A stretch of 64,000 nucleotides of DNA from assembly GCF_001457475.1 (NCBI RefSeq), contig NZ_LN831029.1, positions 6,696,001 to 6,760,000 on the forward strand, read 5' to 3'. How positions within the stretch are numbered: the first letter of the stretch is position 1; every line of letters starts with the position of its first letter. Position numbers and translations under genes: made by a program. The DNA is from Achromobacter xylosoxidans. GTDB lineage: Bacteria; Pseudomonadota; Gammaproteobacteria; Burkholderiales; Burkholderiaceae_B. The notes beneath the pieces are model-generated. The model searched no databases. It was not told where the DNA came from and saw only the letters and a list, made by a program, of their open reading frames with translations. Positions 21,390 to 30,042 of the stretch are shown here, in pieces.

Positions 21390-21418
21390 ATTCTATCCTG
21401 GTTAGATTTTGAGCGCAA
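21390..21418 (-). promoter_or_regulatory. Predicted sigma-70 promoter of the rplN (spc) operon
   Basis: On the minus strand, a -35 TTGCGC (21413-21418), a 17-bp spacer and a -10 TAGAAT (21390-21395) point at rplN. This is where a promoter is needed, because rplN is cut off from the S10 operon by other genes. Confidence 0.75.
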
Positions 21419-21496
21419 GCCCTTTGTGAAAGAGAGAGCAAATACACGACAGTGCCTGTGGACAACTGCCACTTGGCCGCGGTTCGGTAGGTCCGC

Positions 21497-22261
21497 TTAA
21501 TCCGACCCCGTTTTATTCCGATAGTAGTTGCGTTCCCAGGCGTCGTGGTTGGCCTTGCCGCGCCGGATCTCGTCGGTGAAGGGCGCCGCCATCAGCACCA
21601 GCCGGTTCAGCCAACGGATCGGCGCCCGACAGGGACGCTCGAAGTCGATGAACAGCACCGCGCGGGTGCCGTCCGTGTCGTTATGCACCTGGTGCGGATA
21701 GAGGTCGTCGAACACCACGGCCTCGCCCTCCTTCCAGTGGTAGCGCTCGCCGCCCACCTCGATCCAGCAGCGCTCGGCCGGCTCGGGCACCACGAGGCCC
21801 AGGTGCAGGCGCAGCACCCCATTGTAGGGGCCGGTGTGCAGGGGAATGCGCTTGCCCGGCTCCAGGATCGAATAGAAGGCGGTGCGCAGGCCCGGAATCT
21901 CGCGCAGCGCCCGGGCGGTGGCCGGGCAGCGCGCCAGGTTGCGGTCCGAGCGCAGGCCGTAGCCCATGAAGACGAAAGTCTTCCACTGGTCGTCGGAAGT
22001 GATCATTCCGACATCCGGGGACAGTTCATGGAAGGACGGCAACTGCTCGCGCTCGGCCAGCAGGGCCATCAGCTCGGCGCGGATCGCGGGCGCCTGCGCC
22101 TCGAGGCGGGCGATCCAGGGGAACTGGCGGTTCTGGAAGATCGGGTGGTCCCCCACCAGGGAGGCTCGCGCGATGCGGTGGCGCAGCCAGTCGATGAAAC
22201 GGAAGAAGACGCGGGAATAGACACTGGGCTGGCTGGATGGACGCGTATCGGCAGGTTGCAC
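21497..22261 (-). CDS. Aspartyl/asparaginyl beta-hydroxylase family protein, LpxO-like
   Basis: A 254-residue Fe(II)/2-oxoglutarate-dependent dioxygenase domain. Likely iron and co-substrate ligands are His142 (LHTGPYNG), His153 (LRLHLGL), His190 or His193 (YPHQVHN) and Arg200. The family includes LpxO, which 2-hydroxylates lipid A acyl chains; the length and the C-terminal hydrophobic stretch (RLVLMAAPF) fit that, but other substrates are possible. The only reasonable start is GTG at 22261, with no Shine-Dalgarno; a TCTATATAGA palindrome (22270-22279) lies immediately upstream and might be part of a promoter giving a very short leader. It stops 352 bp before rplN. Confidence 0.8.
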   Translation of the reverse strand: MQPADTRPSSQPSVYSRVFFRFIDWLRHRIARASLVGDHPIFQNRQFPWIARLEAQAPAIRAELMALLAEREQLPSFHELSPDVGMITSDDQWKTFVFMGYGLRSDRNLARCPATARALREIPGLRTAFYSILEPGKRIPLHTGPYNGVLRLHLGLVVPEPAERCWIEVGGERYHWKEGEAVVFDDLYPHQVHNDTDGTRAVLFIDFERPCRAPIRWLNRLVLMAAPFTDEIRRGKANHDAWERNYYRNKTGSD

Positions 22262-22446
22262 AATAGGTATCTATATAGACTTCCAAAGATGCATCATTTT
22301 GTCCATGGCGCCCCCCGGGCGCAAGTGCCGCCATTGGCTCCTAGCCGGCGACGGAGATTGGCCCTCCCCGTGGCGGACAAGCTGGTTTAGACTGGCATGG
22401 GCGATTGCGATCGCTACCCACTCCTATTTCGCAAGGAAAGACAGGC

Positions 22447-23874
22447 ATGTATGAACAGTTGGCGCTGTATATCGACGGCGAATTCGTCGCCGGCGAGGGC
22501 AGGCGCACCCAGGACGTCATCAACCCGGCCACGCTGGAAGTGCTCGGCCAGCTGCCTCACGCCACCGAAGCGGATCTGGACCGTGCGCTAGCCGCCGCCC
22601 AGCGCGCGTTCGAATCCTGGAAGAAGTCTTCTCCCATGGATCGTTCGGCCATCCTGCGCAAGGTCGCCACCCTGTCGCGCGAGCGCGCCAAGGAAATCGG
22701 CCGCAACATGACGCTGGACCAGGGCAAGCCGCTGGCCGAGGCCATCGGCGAAGTCACCTCCTGCGCCGAGCACGCCGACTGGCACGCCGAGGAATGCCGC
22801 CGCATCTACGGCCGCGTGATCCCGCCGCGCAACCCGGACGTGCGCCAGATCGTGGTGCGCGAGCCGATCGGCGTCTGCGCCGCCTTCACGCCCTGGAACT
22901 TCCCTTACAACCAGGCCATCCGCAAGATCGCCGCCGCCCTCGGCGCCGGCTGCACGGTAGTGCTGAAGGGTCCGGAAGACTCGCCCAGCGCCGTCATGGC
23001 GATCGCCCGCATGTTTCACGACGCCGGCCTGCCCAAGGGCTGCCTGAACATCGTCTGGGGCGAACCGGCCAAGATTTCCGACTACCTGATCCGTTCGCCG
23101 ATCGTGCGCAAGGTGTCGTTCACCGGTTCCGTGCCGGTGGGCAAGCAGCTGGCCGCGCTGGCCGGCGCGCACATGAAGCGCGTCACCATGGAACTGGGCG
23201 GCCATTCGCCGGTGCTGGTGTTCGACGACGCCGACATCGATCGCGCCGCGACCATGCTGGCCAAGTTCAAGGTCCGCAACGCCGGCCAGGTGTGCGTCTC
23301 GCCGACCCGCTTCTACGTGCAGAACGGCGCCTACGAGCAATTCCTGGCGCGTTTCTCCGACGTGCTCAAGAACATCAAGGTCGGCGACGGCCTGGAAGCC
23401 GGCACCGACATGGGCCCGCTGGCGCACGAGCGCCGCGTACCCGCCATGAGCGCCTTCATCGACGACGCCAAGAAGCATGGCGGCAAGGTGGTGGTCGGCG
23501 GCGGCCCGCTGGACCGCAAGGGCTTCTTCTTTGCCCCCACGGTGGTGACCGACCTGCCCGACAACTCCATGCTGATGACCGAAGAGCCCTTCGGCCCGGT
23601 GGCGCCGGTGGTCCGCTTCACCGACACCGATGAAGTGCTGGCGCGCGCCAACAGCCTGCCGTTCGGCCTGTCTTCCTACGTCTTCACCAATTCGCTGCAA
23701 ACCGCCACCAAGGTCTCCAACGGCCTGGAAGCCGGCATGGTCAACATCAACCATTTCGGCAGCGCGCTGGCCGAGACGCCGTTCGGCGGCATCAAGGACA
23801 GCGGCATCGGCAGCGAAGGCGGCCTCGAAACCTTCGACGGCTACCTGGTGACGAAATTCATCACGCACATTTGA
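22447..23874 (+). CDS. NAD(P)-dependent aldehyde dehydrogenase (succinate-semialdehyde dehydrogenase-like)
   Basis: A 475-residue ALDH-superfamily enzyme that oxidises an aldehyde to the acid. Active-site residues are all present: Asn151 (FTPWNFPYN), Lys174, Glu249 (MELGGHSP) and the nucleophile Cys283 ([10 protein letters not shown]). The GQVCVSPTR form resembles semialdehyde dehydrogenases of the GabD group, but the substrate is uncertain. An AAGGAAAG Shine-Dalgarno precedes the ATG at 22447; the 14 upstream codons of the open frame are rejected. Single-gene unit, divergent from the hydroxylase and followed by a terminator. Confidence 0.92.
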   Translation: MYEQLALYIDGEFVAGEGRRTQDVINPATLEVLGQLPHATEADLDRALAAAQRAFESWKKSSPMDRSAILRKVATLSRERAKEIGRNMTLDQGKPLAEAIGEVTSCAEHADWHAEECRRIYGRVIPPRNPDVRQIVVREPIGVCAAFTPWNFPYNQAIRKIAAALGAGCTVVLKGPEDSPSAVMAIARMFHDAGLPKGCLNIVWGEPAKISDYLIRSPIVRKVSFTGSVPVGKQLAALAGAHMKRVTMELGGHSPVLVFDDADIDRAATMLAKFKVRNAGQVCVSPTRFYVQNGAYEQFLARFSDVLKNIKVGDGLEAGTDMGPLAHERRVPAMSAFIDDAKKHGGKVVVGGGPLDRKGFFFAPTVVTDLPDNSMLMTEEPFGPVAPVVRFTDTDEVLARANSLPFGLSSYVFTNSLQTATKVSNGLEAGMVNINHFGSALAETPFGGIKDSGIGSEGGLETFDGYLVTKFITHI

Positions 23875-23896
23875 CCGCCATACGGCGATGATGAAC

Positions 23897-23923
23897 GGGC
23901 TCCCCAAGGGGAGCCCTTTTTCT
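23897..23923 (+). terminator. Terminator after the aldehyde dehydrogenase gene
   Basis: A 9-bp stem (23897-23905 with 23908-23916) followed by TTTTTCTT on the plus strand. It sits 22 bp after the stop, just before the converging AraC-type gene. Confidence 0.88.
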
Positions 23924-23937
23924 TGCCTCGCGCCTTC

Positions 23938-24855
23938 TCAACGGCCCGACAGATCGCGACGCACGTCGCGTTGGTATGAGGCGGGCGATGCGCCAACCAG
24001 ACTCTTGAACCGTTTCGAAAAGTGGGCCTGGTCCGCGAAGCCGACGCTCAACGCCACGTGGGCAGGCGCCTCCCCCCTGGCCAGGAGATGCCGCGCGCGC
24101 TCTATCCGGACCTGCAGCTGATACGCATGCATGGGCATCCCCACCTGCCTGCGGAATTGCCGCATCAGATGGTATGGACTCAGCGCGACCTCCTGCGCGA
24201 TCGAAGCGATCGACAGCGCGTCGGCATAGCGATCCTCGATCAATGCCCTTGCCCGCCCGATCTCGGGCCGGGCGGCGCCCGTCCGGTCGCCGGTGGCCAC
24301 GCCGCCATGGCGCGACGCCAGCAAGCCCAGCGCGCCCAGGACCAGGCTGTCCCGGGCCAGGCGCGTTCCGCCGCCTACCAGCGCGTCATGTGCATGCACC
24401 ATCGCGCGAAAAACGCCGGCATCCTCGATCACGCCCGACTGGAACCCGACGGCCGTCGCCATGCCGACCGCATCCGACAGGGTCTGCGCCGGCACGTACA
24501 GCGCGCGGTATCGCAGTTCTTCCCCGGCCGCCCGCTGCCCAGTGTGCAGGTCGCCGGGATTGACCACCGATACCGAATACGGCGCGGCGAGATACGTGGC
24601 CCGTTCGCGCTGGAACGTCTTGGCGCCACGTTCGATGAGACCGAACATGAACGTATCGTGGGTATGCGGCCGGAACGCGTGCCGCACGAAACGCGCCGCG
24701 GTCGCCACGGCGCCGCAGCCGTCCAGGCGCCACACGCGCACACCGTCGCGCAGGCCGGCATAGAGGCTGCCACCCTCGACCGCAGCAGGATCAGACAAGA
24801 CAGCTGCGTTGCCGTCACTAAGATCGTAGGACCTGAAATCACCCGACGAGGTCAT
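23938..24855 (-). CDS. AraC-family transcriptional regulator (cupin sensor type)
   Basis: A 305-residue regulator. An N-terminal cupin sensor (HAFRPHTHDTFMFGLIERG near residues 55-75) precedes two C-terminal helix-turn-helix motifs (SIASIAQEVALSPYHLMRQF and HVALSVGFADQAHFSKRFK). The ATG at 24855 is only 5 bp from the start codon of the divergent PLP enzyme, so the promoters of the two genes must lie inside each other's coding sequence, or the true start is further in (GTG codons exist in GVRVWRLDG). It probably controls that enzyme; this is an inference from orientation. Confidence 0.88.
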   Translation of the reverse strand: MTSSGDFRSYDLSDGNAAVLSDPAAVEGGSLYAGLRDGVRVWRLDGCGAVATAARFVRHAFRPHTHDTFMFGLIERGAKTFQRERATYLAAPYSVSVVNPGDLHTGQRAAGEELRYRALYVPAQTLSDAVGMATAVGFQSGVIEDAGVFRAMVHAHDALVGGGTRLARDSLVLGALGLLASRHGGVATGDRTGAARPEIGRARALIEDRYADALSIASIAQEVALSPYHLMRQFRRQVGMPMHAYQLQVRIERARHLLARGEAPAHVALSVGFADQAHFSKRFKSLVGASPASYQRDVRRDLSGR

Positions 24856-24860
24856 TGACG

Positions 24861-26042
24861 ATGTCTCCCTACTCCGACTCCTACACCCGCTTGGCGCAGG
24901 CGGCCGTTTCGCCGCCGGAAAGTTCGTATCCCGTGGCCCCGCCGCTGTACCAGACGGCCAGCTTCGCCACGGACGAGGCCAGCGTCTTCCTCGACATGGC
25001 GACGCGGCCCCTGCATTCGGGATTCTATACACGCTACGGCAACCCGACGACCCGCGCGTTCGAGTCCGCGGTGGCCGACCTGGAAGGCGGCGAGTGCGCG
25101 CTGGCGACCGCCTCGGGCATGGGCGCCATCACAGCGGCGCTCTTCGCGTTCGCGGCGCGGGGCGACCATGTGGTCGCGCAGCGCGTGCTATACGGTGGCA
25201 CCACAGGACTATTGCAGAACATCGCCCCGCAGCTGGGAATCGACGTGACTTTCGTGGACCAGGCGGACGTGGCCGGGTTCGCGGCGGCCGTGCGGCCCAA
25301 TACCCGCCTTTTCATGCTGGAAAGCCCGTCCAATCCAATGCTGCGACTGACCGACCTGGCGCGGCTGGCGGAAATCGCGCGGGCACGCGGCATCACGACG
25401 CTGGCGGACAATACGATCGCGTCGCCCATCAACCAGCGCCCCCTTGAATTCGGCATCGACCTCGTCATGCACAGCGCCACCAAATACCTGTGCGGCCACG
25501 GCGACGTGTCGGCAGGCGTGCTCGTTGGAGACGAGAGGCGCATCAAGGCCGTCTGGGAAAAGGCTTACCTGCTCGGCGCCACGCTGGACCCGTTCGCGGC
25601 CTGGCTGGTGCTGCGGGGCCTGCGTACGCTGCCCATGCGGGTCGCGCGCCAGAATGAAACGGCGCTGAAGGTGGCGCGGTACCTGGAAGCACACGCGTCG
25701 GTCTGCGCGGTTCACTACCCCGGCCTGGAAAGCCACCCGCAGCGGGCGCTGGCACAAACGCAGATGAGCGGTCACGGCGGCGTTCTCAGTTTCGAGGTGG
25801 CTGGAGGCATGGCTCAGGCCGAGCGAGTCGTGGGCGCGCTTGCGCTGGCCCATCGTTCGGCAAGCTTCGGGTCGTTCTCGACGCTGGTGGTGCATCCGGC
25901 GGCGATGTGGGCCGGCATGATGACACCGGAACAGTTGGCGGCCTCCGGGCTGCCGCCAGGTCTGATCCGGCTGGGAGTGGGTTTCGAGAGCCCTGCCGCA
26001 ATCATCGACGATCTGGATACCGCGCTCGCGGCAGCCGACTGA
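24861..26042 (+). CDS. Cys/Met-metabolism PLP-dependent enzyme (cystathionine lyase / sulfhydrylase family)
   Basis: A 393-residue trans-sulfuration-family enzyme. The YTRYGNPT segment (57-64), the PLP-contacting Tyr111, Asp183 (LADNT) and the Schiff-base Lys208 (HSATKYLCGHGD) are intact. Such enzymes act as cystathionine beta- or gamma-lyase, methionine gamma-lyase or O-acetyl/succinylhomoserine sulfhydrylase; the exact reaction is not decidable here. An in-frame TTG two codons upstream exists, but ATG 24861 gives the family-like N-terminus. Paired with a divergent AraC regulator and convergent with another AraC gene 8 bp away. Confidence 0.9.
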   Translation: MSPYSDSYTRLAQAAVSPPESSYPVAPPLYQTASFATDEASVFLDMATRPLHSGFYTRYGNPTTRAFESAVADLEGGECALATASGMGAITAALFAFAARGDHVVAQRVLYGGTTGLLQNIAPQLGIDVTFVDQADVAGFAAAVRPNTRLFMLESPSNPMLRLTDLARLAEIARARGITTLADNTIASPINQRPLEFGIDLVMHSATKYLCGHGDVSAGVLVGDERRIKAVWEKAYLLGATLDPFAAWLVLRGLRTLPMRVARQNETALKVARYLEAHASVCAVHYPGLESHPQRALAQTQMSGHGGVLSFEVAGGMAQAERVVGALALAHRSASFGSFSTLVVHPAAMWAGMMTPEQLAASGLPPGLIRLGVGFESPAAIIDDLDTALAAAD

Positions 26043-26050
26043 CGCCCCCG

Positions 26051-27010
26051 CTACGTCCGCGCGCGCAACGCGCGCGCGGATACGCCGAAGCGTCGCTTGA
26101 ACAAGCGGCTGAAATGGGCCGGATGCGAAAACCCGACCTGATAGGCCAGCTCGGCGATACCGCGATGCCGATGGCGCGGATCCAGCAGTAGAACCCGGCA
26201 GCGCTCCAGCCGCTCGTCAAAGATGAACGATTCGACCGACATGCCGCCCCCGCGCATGATGCGATGCAGATAGGCCACGGACACGCCGCAGCCTTGCGCC
26301 ACCCGTGCCGGGGACAGCGCCGGATCCGCCAGGTGCTGACGGATGTATGCGAGCACCCGCTGGCGATGCGCCAGCGTCACACTGCTGTCCGCTTCCGAGG
26401 CATGCCCCTGCCCCGGCTGCACCAGGAACAACACGATCAGGTCGATCAGCCGTTCGCCCAGCTCCGCTGTCTCGGCCGGCGACCAGCCGTCCAATCCCTT
26501 GAACAGATGATCCATGTAGCTGGCCAGCATCGCGCCGCGTGGCGAGCCGTCGTCGACGCGCAACTTGTAGAAGGGACCGATGCGCGAATCCCGCTGCGAC
26601 AACGCGCTGCGCGGAAACGACACGCTCAGGCTGCGATAGCCGCCGGCGCCGAGCGCGGTGGCCTGGTACGGCAGACTCTGGTTCATCAGATAGACGCAAC
26701 CGGGCTCGACCTGGAATTCGCGCCCCTGCTGCACCACGGCCAGCGGCCCTGCCAACGGCAGGCCGAAGGTGTAGAACTCCTGGTCCAGCCGCGAGACGTT
26801 GCCAGCGGTGCGTTCGAGCTTCTGTCCCTGGTAATGCAGGTCGTTGAATTGCAGGCTGGCGCGCCGCACGTAGCGCACGTGGCCGGCGAACTGGCCGGCC
26901 TGGCCGTGATGCACCTCGAACGGCCCGAAGGCGTCCGACAGCGCCGCGCGCCATTGCTCGTACCGATCGGCGCCGGCGATGGCCGAAGTGGCGAATTCCG
27001 TATCGGGCAT
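26051..27010 (-). CDS. AraC-family transcriptional regulator (FeaR-like sensor domain)
   Basis: A 319-residue regulator. The N-terminal half resembles the AraC_binding_2 sensor of FeaR-type proteins (ADRYEQWRAALSDAFGPFEV, RRASLQFNDLHYQGQ). The C-terminal half has the two helix-turn-helix units (SPARVAQGCGVSVAYLHRIM and IAELAYQVGFSHPAHFSRLFKR). It diverges from the hydrolase-Liv operon across a 163-bp gap and is its likely regulator. FeaR-type proteins often respond to aromatic amines or other small carbon sources. Confidence 0.9.
   Translation of the reverse strand: MPDTEFATSAIAGADRYEQWRAALSDAFGPFEVHHGQAGQFAGHVRYVRRASLQFNDLHYQGQKLERTAGNVSRLDQEFYTFGLPLAGPLAVVQQGREFQVEPGCVYLMNQSLPYQATALGAGGYRSLSVSFPRSALSQRDSRIGPFYKLRVDDGSPRGAMLASYMDHLFKGLDGWSPAETAELGERLIDLIVLFLVQPGQGHASEADSSVTLAHRQRVLAYIRQHLADPALSPARVAQGCGVSVAYLHRIMRGGGMSVESFIFDERLERCRVLLLDPRHRHRGIAELAYQVGFSHPAHFSRLFKRRFGVSARALRART
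26056..26080. terminator. Long CG-alternating hairpin at convergent gene ends
   Basis: An 11-bp perfect stem (26056-26066 with 26070-26080), almost pure CG repeats, with a 3-nt loop, lying in the last codons of the FeaR-like gene and 14 bp past the PLP-enzyme stop. It could end plus-strand transcription, although there is no T-tract. Confidence 0.5.
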
Positions 27011-27100
27011 GGCGCGGTCTCCTGGTTCGCGGGGGTCGGGGTGCTCGTGACCCTGCGTCTACATATTCTTGACTCACCCTGCCGCGGGCGGTCCGGCGCA

Positions 27101-27130
27101 TTGTGGCCGCGCCTCGCGCAAGTCTATAGT
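27101..27130 (+). promoter_or_regulatory. Predicted promoter of the hydrolase-Liv operon
   Basis: A -35 TTGTGG (27101-27106), an 18-bp spacer and a -10 TATAGT (27125-27130) lie 43 bp upstream of the first start codon. The poor -35 fits an activator-dependent promoter, in line with the divergent AraC-type gene. Confidence 0.55.
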
Positions 27131-27173
27131 CAGCGCCACAAGCATACAACCTGGACCACCCGGGAGGAGACCC

Positions 27174-28070
27174 ATGACCAACGCGCCCGCACAGGCCGCT
27201 CGCCACACGCCGGCTTCGCGCTATCTGCGCTGCGAGGGCCGCGAGCTGCATTACACCGAATGGGGCCGTCCGGACGCCCCCGCGCTCATCATGTGGCACG
27301 GCCTGGCCCGCACCGGCCGCGACTTCGACGAGCTGGCGCAGGCGCTGGCCGGCGACTACCGCATCATCTGCCCGGACACGATCGGCCGTGGCCTGTCGCA
27401 ATGGAGTCCCGATCCGGTGGCCGAGTACCGGCTGGATTTCTACGCCCGGCTGGCGCGCGCCCTGCTCGACGGCCTGGGGCTGGACCGCGTGCGCTGGGTC
27501 GGCACCTCGATGGGCGGCGCCACCGGCATGTACGCCGCCGCCACCACGCTCAAGGACCGCATCTCGCACCTGGTGGTCAACGACATCGGACCGTCGCTGC
27601 CGCAGCCGGCGATTGACCGCATCCTGGCCTATGCCGGCAACCCGCCGGCCTTCGACACCGTCACCGAACTGGAAACCTGGCTGCGCGCCGCCTACAAGCC
27701 ATATGGCTGGCAGAGCGACGAGCAATGGCGCCGCATGGCCGAGACTTCGATGCGGCGCCTGCCCGACGGCCGGGTCACGGCGCACTACGATCCGGCCATC
27801 GTCGGCCAGTTCCACCACCACCCGGCGGACTATGAACGCTGGGCGGAATACGACACGCTGCGCATGCCGCTGCTGCTGCTGCGCGGCGCCGATTCGGACC
27901 TGCTGCTGCCCGAGGTCGCCGATGCCATGACCCGCCGCGGCCCGCGCGCGCGGCGCATCGACTTTCCGGACTGCGGCCACGCGCCGGCGCTGAACGTCGC
28001 GCCGCAGATCGAGGCCGTCCGCCAGTTTCTCGCCACGCCGGCCGCCGCCGCAGCCGCCGGCGCCCTCTAA
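27174..28070 (+). CDS. Alpha/beta-fold hydrolase
   Basis: A 298-residue hydrolase. The nucleophile elbow GTSMGG (Ser112), an acid in RGADSDLLLP (Asp240 or Asp242) and His269 (DCGHAPAL) make a plausible catalytic triad, and the oxyanion segment MWHGLARTGRDF is typical. The substrate is unknown, probably an ester or amide. A GGGAGGAGA Shine-Dalgarno fixes the start at 27174. It is the first gene of an operon with a complete Liv-type transporter, 16 bp before the binding-protein gene, which suggests it processes what the transporter imports. Confidence 0.9.
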   Translation: MTNAPAQAARHTPASRYLRCEGRELHYTEWGRPDAPALIMWHGLARTGRDFDELAQALAGDYRIICPDTIGRGLSQWSPDPVAEYRLDFYARLARALLDGLGLDRVRWVGTSMGGATGMYAAATTLKDRISHLVVNDIGPSLPQPAIDRILAYAGNPPAFDTVTELETWLRAAYKPYGWQSDEQWRRMAETSMRRLPDGRVTAHYDPAIVGQFHHHPADYERWAEYDTLRMPLLLLRGADSDLLLPEVADAMTRRGPRARRIDFPDCGHAPALNVAPQIEAVRQFLATPAAAAAAGAL

Positions 28071-28086
28071 GACCAAGGAGACTCCC

Positions 28087-29259
28087 ATGAAACGCATCCT
28101 GCTCGCCACGCTGGCCGGCCTGTGCCTGAGTTCCGCCGCCATGGCCAAGGACTTCGTCGTGGCGCACGTCTACGACAAGACCGGGCCGCTGGAGGCCTAT
28201 GCCAAGCAGACCCACAACGGCCTGATGCTGGGCCTGGAATACGCCACGCAAGGCACCATGACGGTGGCCGGCCGCAAGATCCGCGTGATCGAGAAGGACA
28301 ACCAGGGCAAGCCCGACGTCGCCCGCGCCCAGCTCGCCTCGGCCTATGCCGACGACGACGCCGACATCGCGGTGGGCCCGACCTCGTCGGGCGTGGCGCT
28401 GGCCATGCTGCCGATCGCCGAGGAGTACGAGAAGATCCTGTTGGTGGAACCGGCGGTGGCCGATTCGATCACCGGCGACAAGTGGAACAAGTACATCTTC
28501 CGCACCGGCCGCAATTCATCGCAGGACGCCATCGCCAACGCCGTCGCCTTCGACCAGCCGGATACCTCCATCGCCATGCTGGCGCAGGACTACGCGTTCG
28601 GCCGCGACGGCGTCAAGGCCTTCAAGGGCGCGCTCAAGCAGGCCAGGATCGTGCACGAGGAATACCTGCCGGCCAACGCCACCGACTTCACCGCCGGCGC
28701 GCAGCGCCTGTTCGACGCGCTCAAGGACAAACCGGGCCGCAAGATCATCTTCATCCTGTGGGCCGGCGCCGGCAATCCGTTCAAGATCGCCGACCTGGAT
28801 CCGAAGCGCTTCGGCATCGAGATCGCCACCGGCGGCAACACGCTGGCCGCGATGACGCCGCTAAAGTCGCTGGCCGGCATGGAAGGCGCGACCTATTACT
28901 ACTACGGCATCCCCAGGAACCCGATCAACGACTGGCTGGTGGCCGAGCACCAGAAGCGCTACGGCCAGCCGCCGGACTTCTTCACCGCGGGCGGCATGTC
29001 CGCCGCCATCGCCATCGTCACCGCGCTGAACAAGAGCGCCGGCAAGAGCGACACCGACACGCTCATCAAGACGATGGAAGGCATGAGCTTCGATACGCCC
29101 AAGGGCAAGATGACCTTCCGTCCCGAGGACCACCAGGCCATGCAGTCGATGTACCACTTCCGCATCAAGAACGATGCCTCGGTGCCGTGGGCGGTGCAGG
29201 ACCTGGTCAAGGAAATCACGCCCGACCAGATGGCGGTGCCGATCCAGAACAAACGCTGA
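28087..29259 (+). CDS. Branched-chain-type ABC transporter substrate-binding protein
   Basis: A 390-residue periplasmic binding protein of the LivK/AmiC type. A signal peptide (MKRILLATLAGLCLSSAAMA) is followed by the first lobe opening KDFVVAHVYDKTGPLEAYA. Such proteins bind amino acids, amides, urea or aromatic acids. The ligand here is unknown and need not be a branched-chain amino acid. Second gene of the hydrolase-Liv operon, 12 bp before the first ATPase gene. Confidence 0.93.
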   Translation: MKRILLATLAGLCLSSAAMAKDFVVAHVYDKTGPLEAYAKQTHNGLMLGLEYATQGTMTVAGRKIRVIEKDNQGKPDVARAQLASAYADDDADIAVGPTSSGVALAMLPIAEEYEKILLVEPAVADSITGDKWNKYIFRTGRNSSQDAIANAVAFDQPDTSIAMLAQDYAFGRDGVKAFKGALKQARIVHEEYLPANATDFTAGAQRLFDALKDKPGRKIIFILWAGAGNPFKIADLDPKRFGIEIATGGNTLAAMTPLKSLAGMEGATYYYYGIPRNPINDWLVAEHQKRYGQPPDFFTAGGMSAAIAIVTALNKSAGKSDTDTLIKTMEGMSFDTPKGKMTFRPEDHQAMQSMYHFRIKNDASVPWAVQDLVKEITPDQMAVPIQNKR

Positions 29260-29271
29260 GCCCTGCCCTTC

Positions 29272-30042
29272 ATGCTGGAAACCCAATCGCTCACGATCCG
29301 CTTCGGCGGCCACGTGGCCGTCAACGCGGTGAGCTGCCGCTTCGCGCCGGGCAGCCTGACGGCCATCGTCGGGCCCAACGGCGCGGGCAAGACCACCTAT
29401 TTCAACCTGATCTCGGGACAGCTGCGCGCCAGCGCCGGATCGGTGCACCTGAATGGCCGCGACCTGACCGGGCTGTCGGCGCCAGCGCGCATGCACGCCG
29501 GCCTGGGACGCGCCTTCCAGCTGACGCAGCTGTTCCCGCGCCTGACGGTGCGCGAGAACGTGCGGCTGGCGCTGCAGTCGCGCCAGCAGGGCCTGGGCTG
29601 GCGCCAGATCCGCTTCTGGCGCACCTGGGACGATGACCACGCGCTGCTGGCGCGCGCCGACGCGCTGCTCGAACGCACCCGGCTGACGGCCCGCCGCGAC
29701 CAGGCGGCGGCCGACCTGCCGCACGGCGACCAGCGCAAGCTCGAGATCGCCATGCTGATCGCGCTGGAGCCGCAGGTGTTCATGTTCGACGAGCCCACCG
29801 CCGGCATGAGCGTGGACGACGTGCCCGTGGTGCTGGACCTGATCCGCGAAATCAAGGCTGACGCATCCAAGACGATCCTGCTGGTGGAACACAAGATGGA
29901 CGTGGTTCGCGAGCTGGCGGACCGCATCGTGGTGCTGCACAACGGCGAATTGATGGCCGACGGCGAGCCCGCCGAGGTGATCGCCTCGCCGATCGTGCAG
30001 CAGGCCTACCTGGGCGCCGCCCTGCCGGAGAAGACGACATGA
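29272..30042 (+). CDS. livG: Liv-type ABC transporter ATPase (LivG family)
   Basis: A 256-residue ATPase. Walker A GPNGAGKTT (Lys40), Walker B FMFDEPTAGM and the H-loop LLVEHKMD are clear. The signature reads LPHGDQRKLEIA, a departure from the usual LSYGQQ of LivG proteins. Its end overlaps the second ATPase start by 4 bp. The symbol marks family only; the substrate is not shown to be leucine. Confidence 0.93.
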   Translation: MLETQSLTIRFGGHVAVNAVSCRFAPGSLTAIVGPNGAGKTTYFNLISGQLRASAGSVHLNGRDLTGLSAPARMHAGLGRAFQLTQLFPRLTVRENVRLALQSRQQGLGWRQIRFWRTWDDDHALLARADALLERTRLTARRDQAAADLPHGDQRKLEIAMLIALEPQVFMFDEPTAGMSVDDVPVVLDLIREIKADASKTILLVEHKMDVVRELADRIVVLHNGELMADGEPAEVIASPIVQQAYLGAALPEKTT

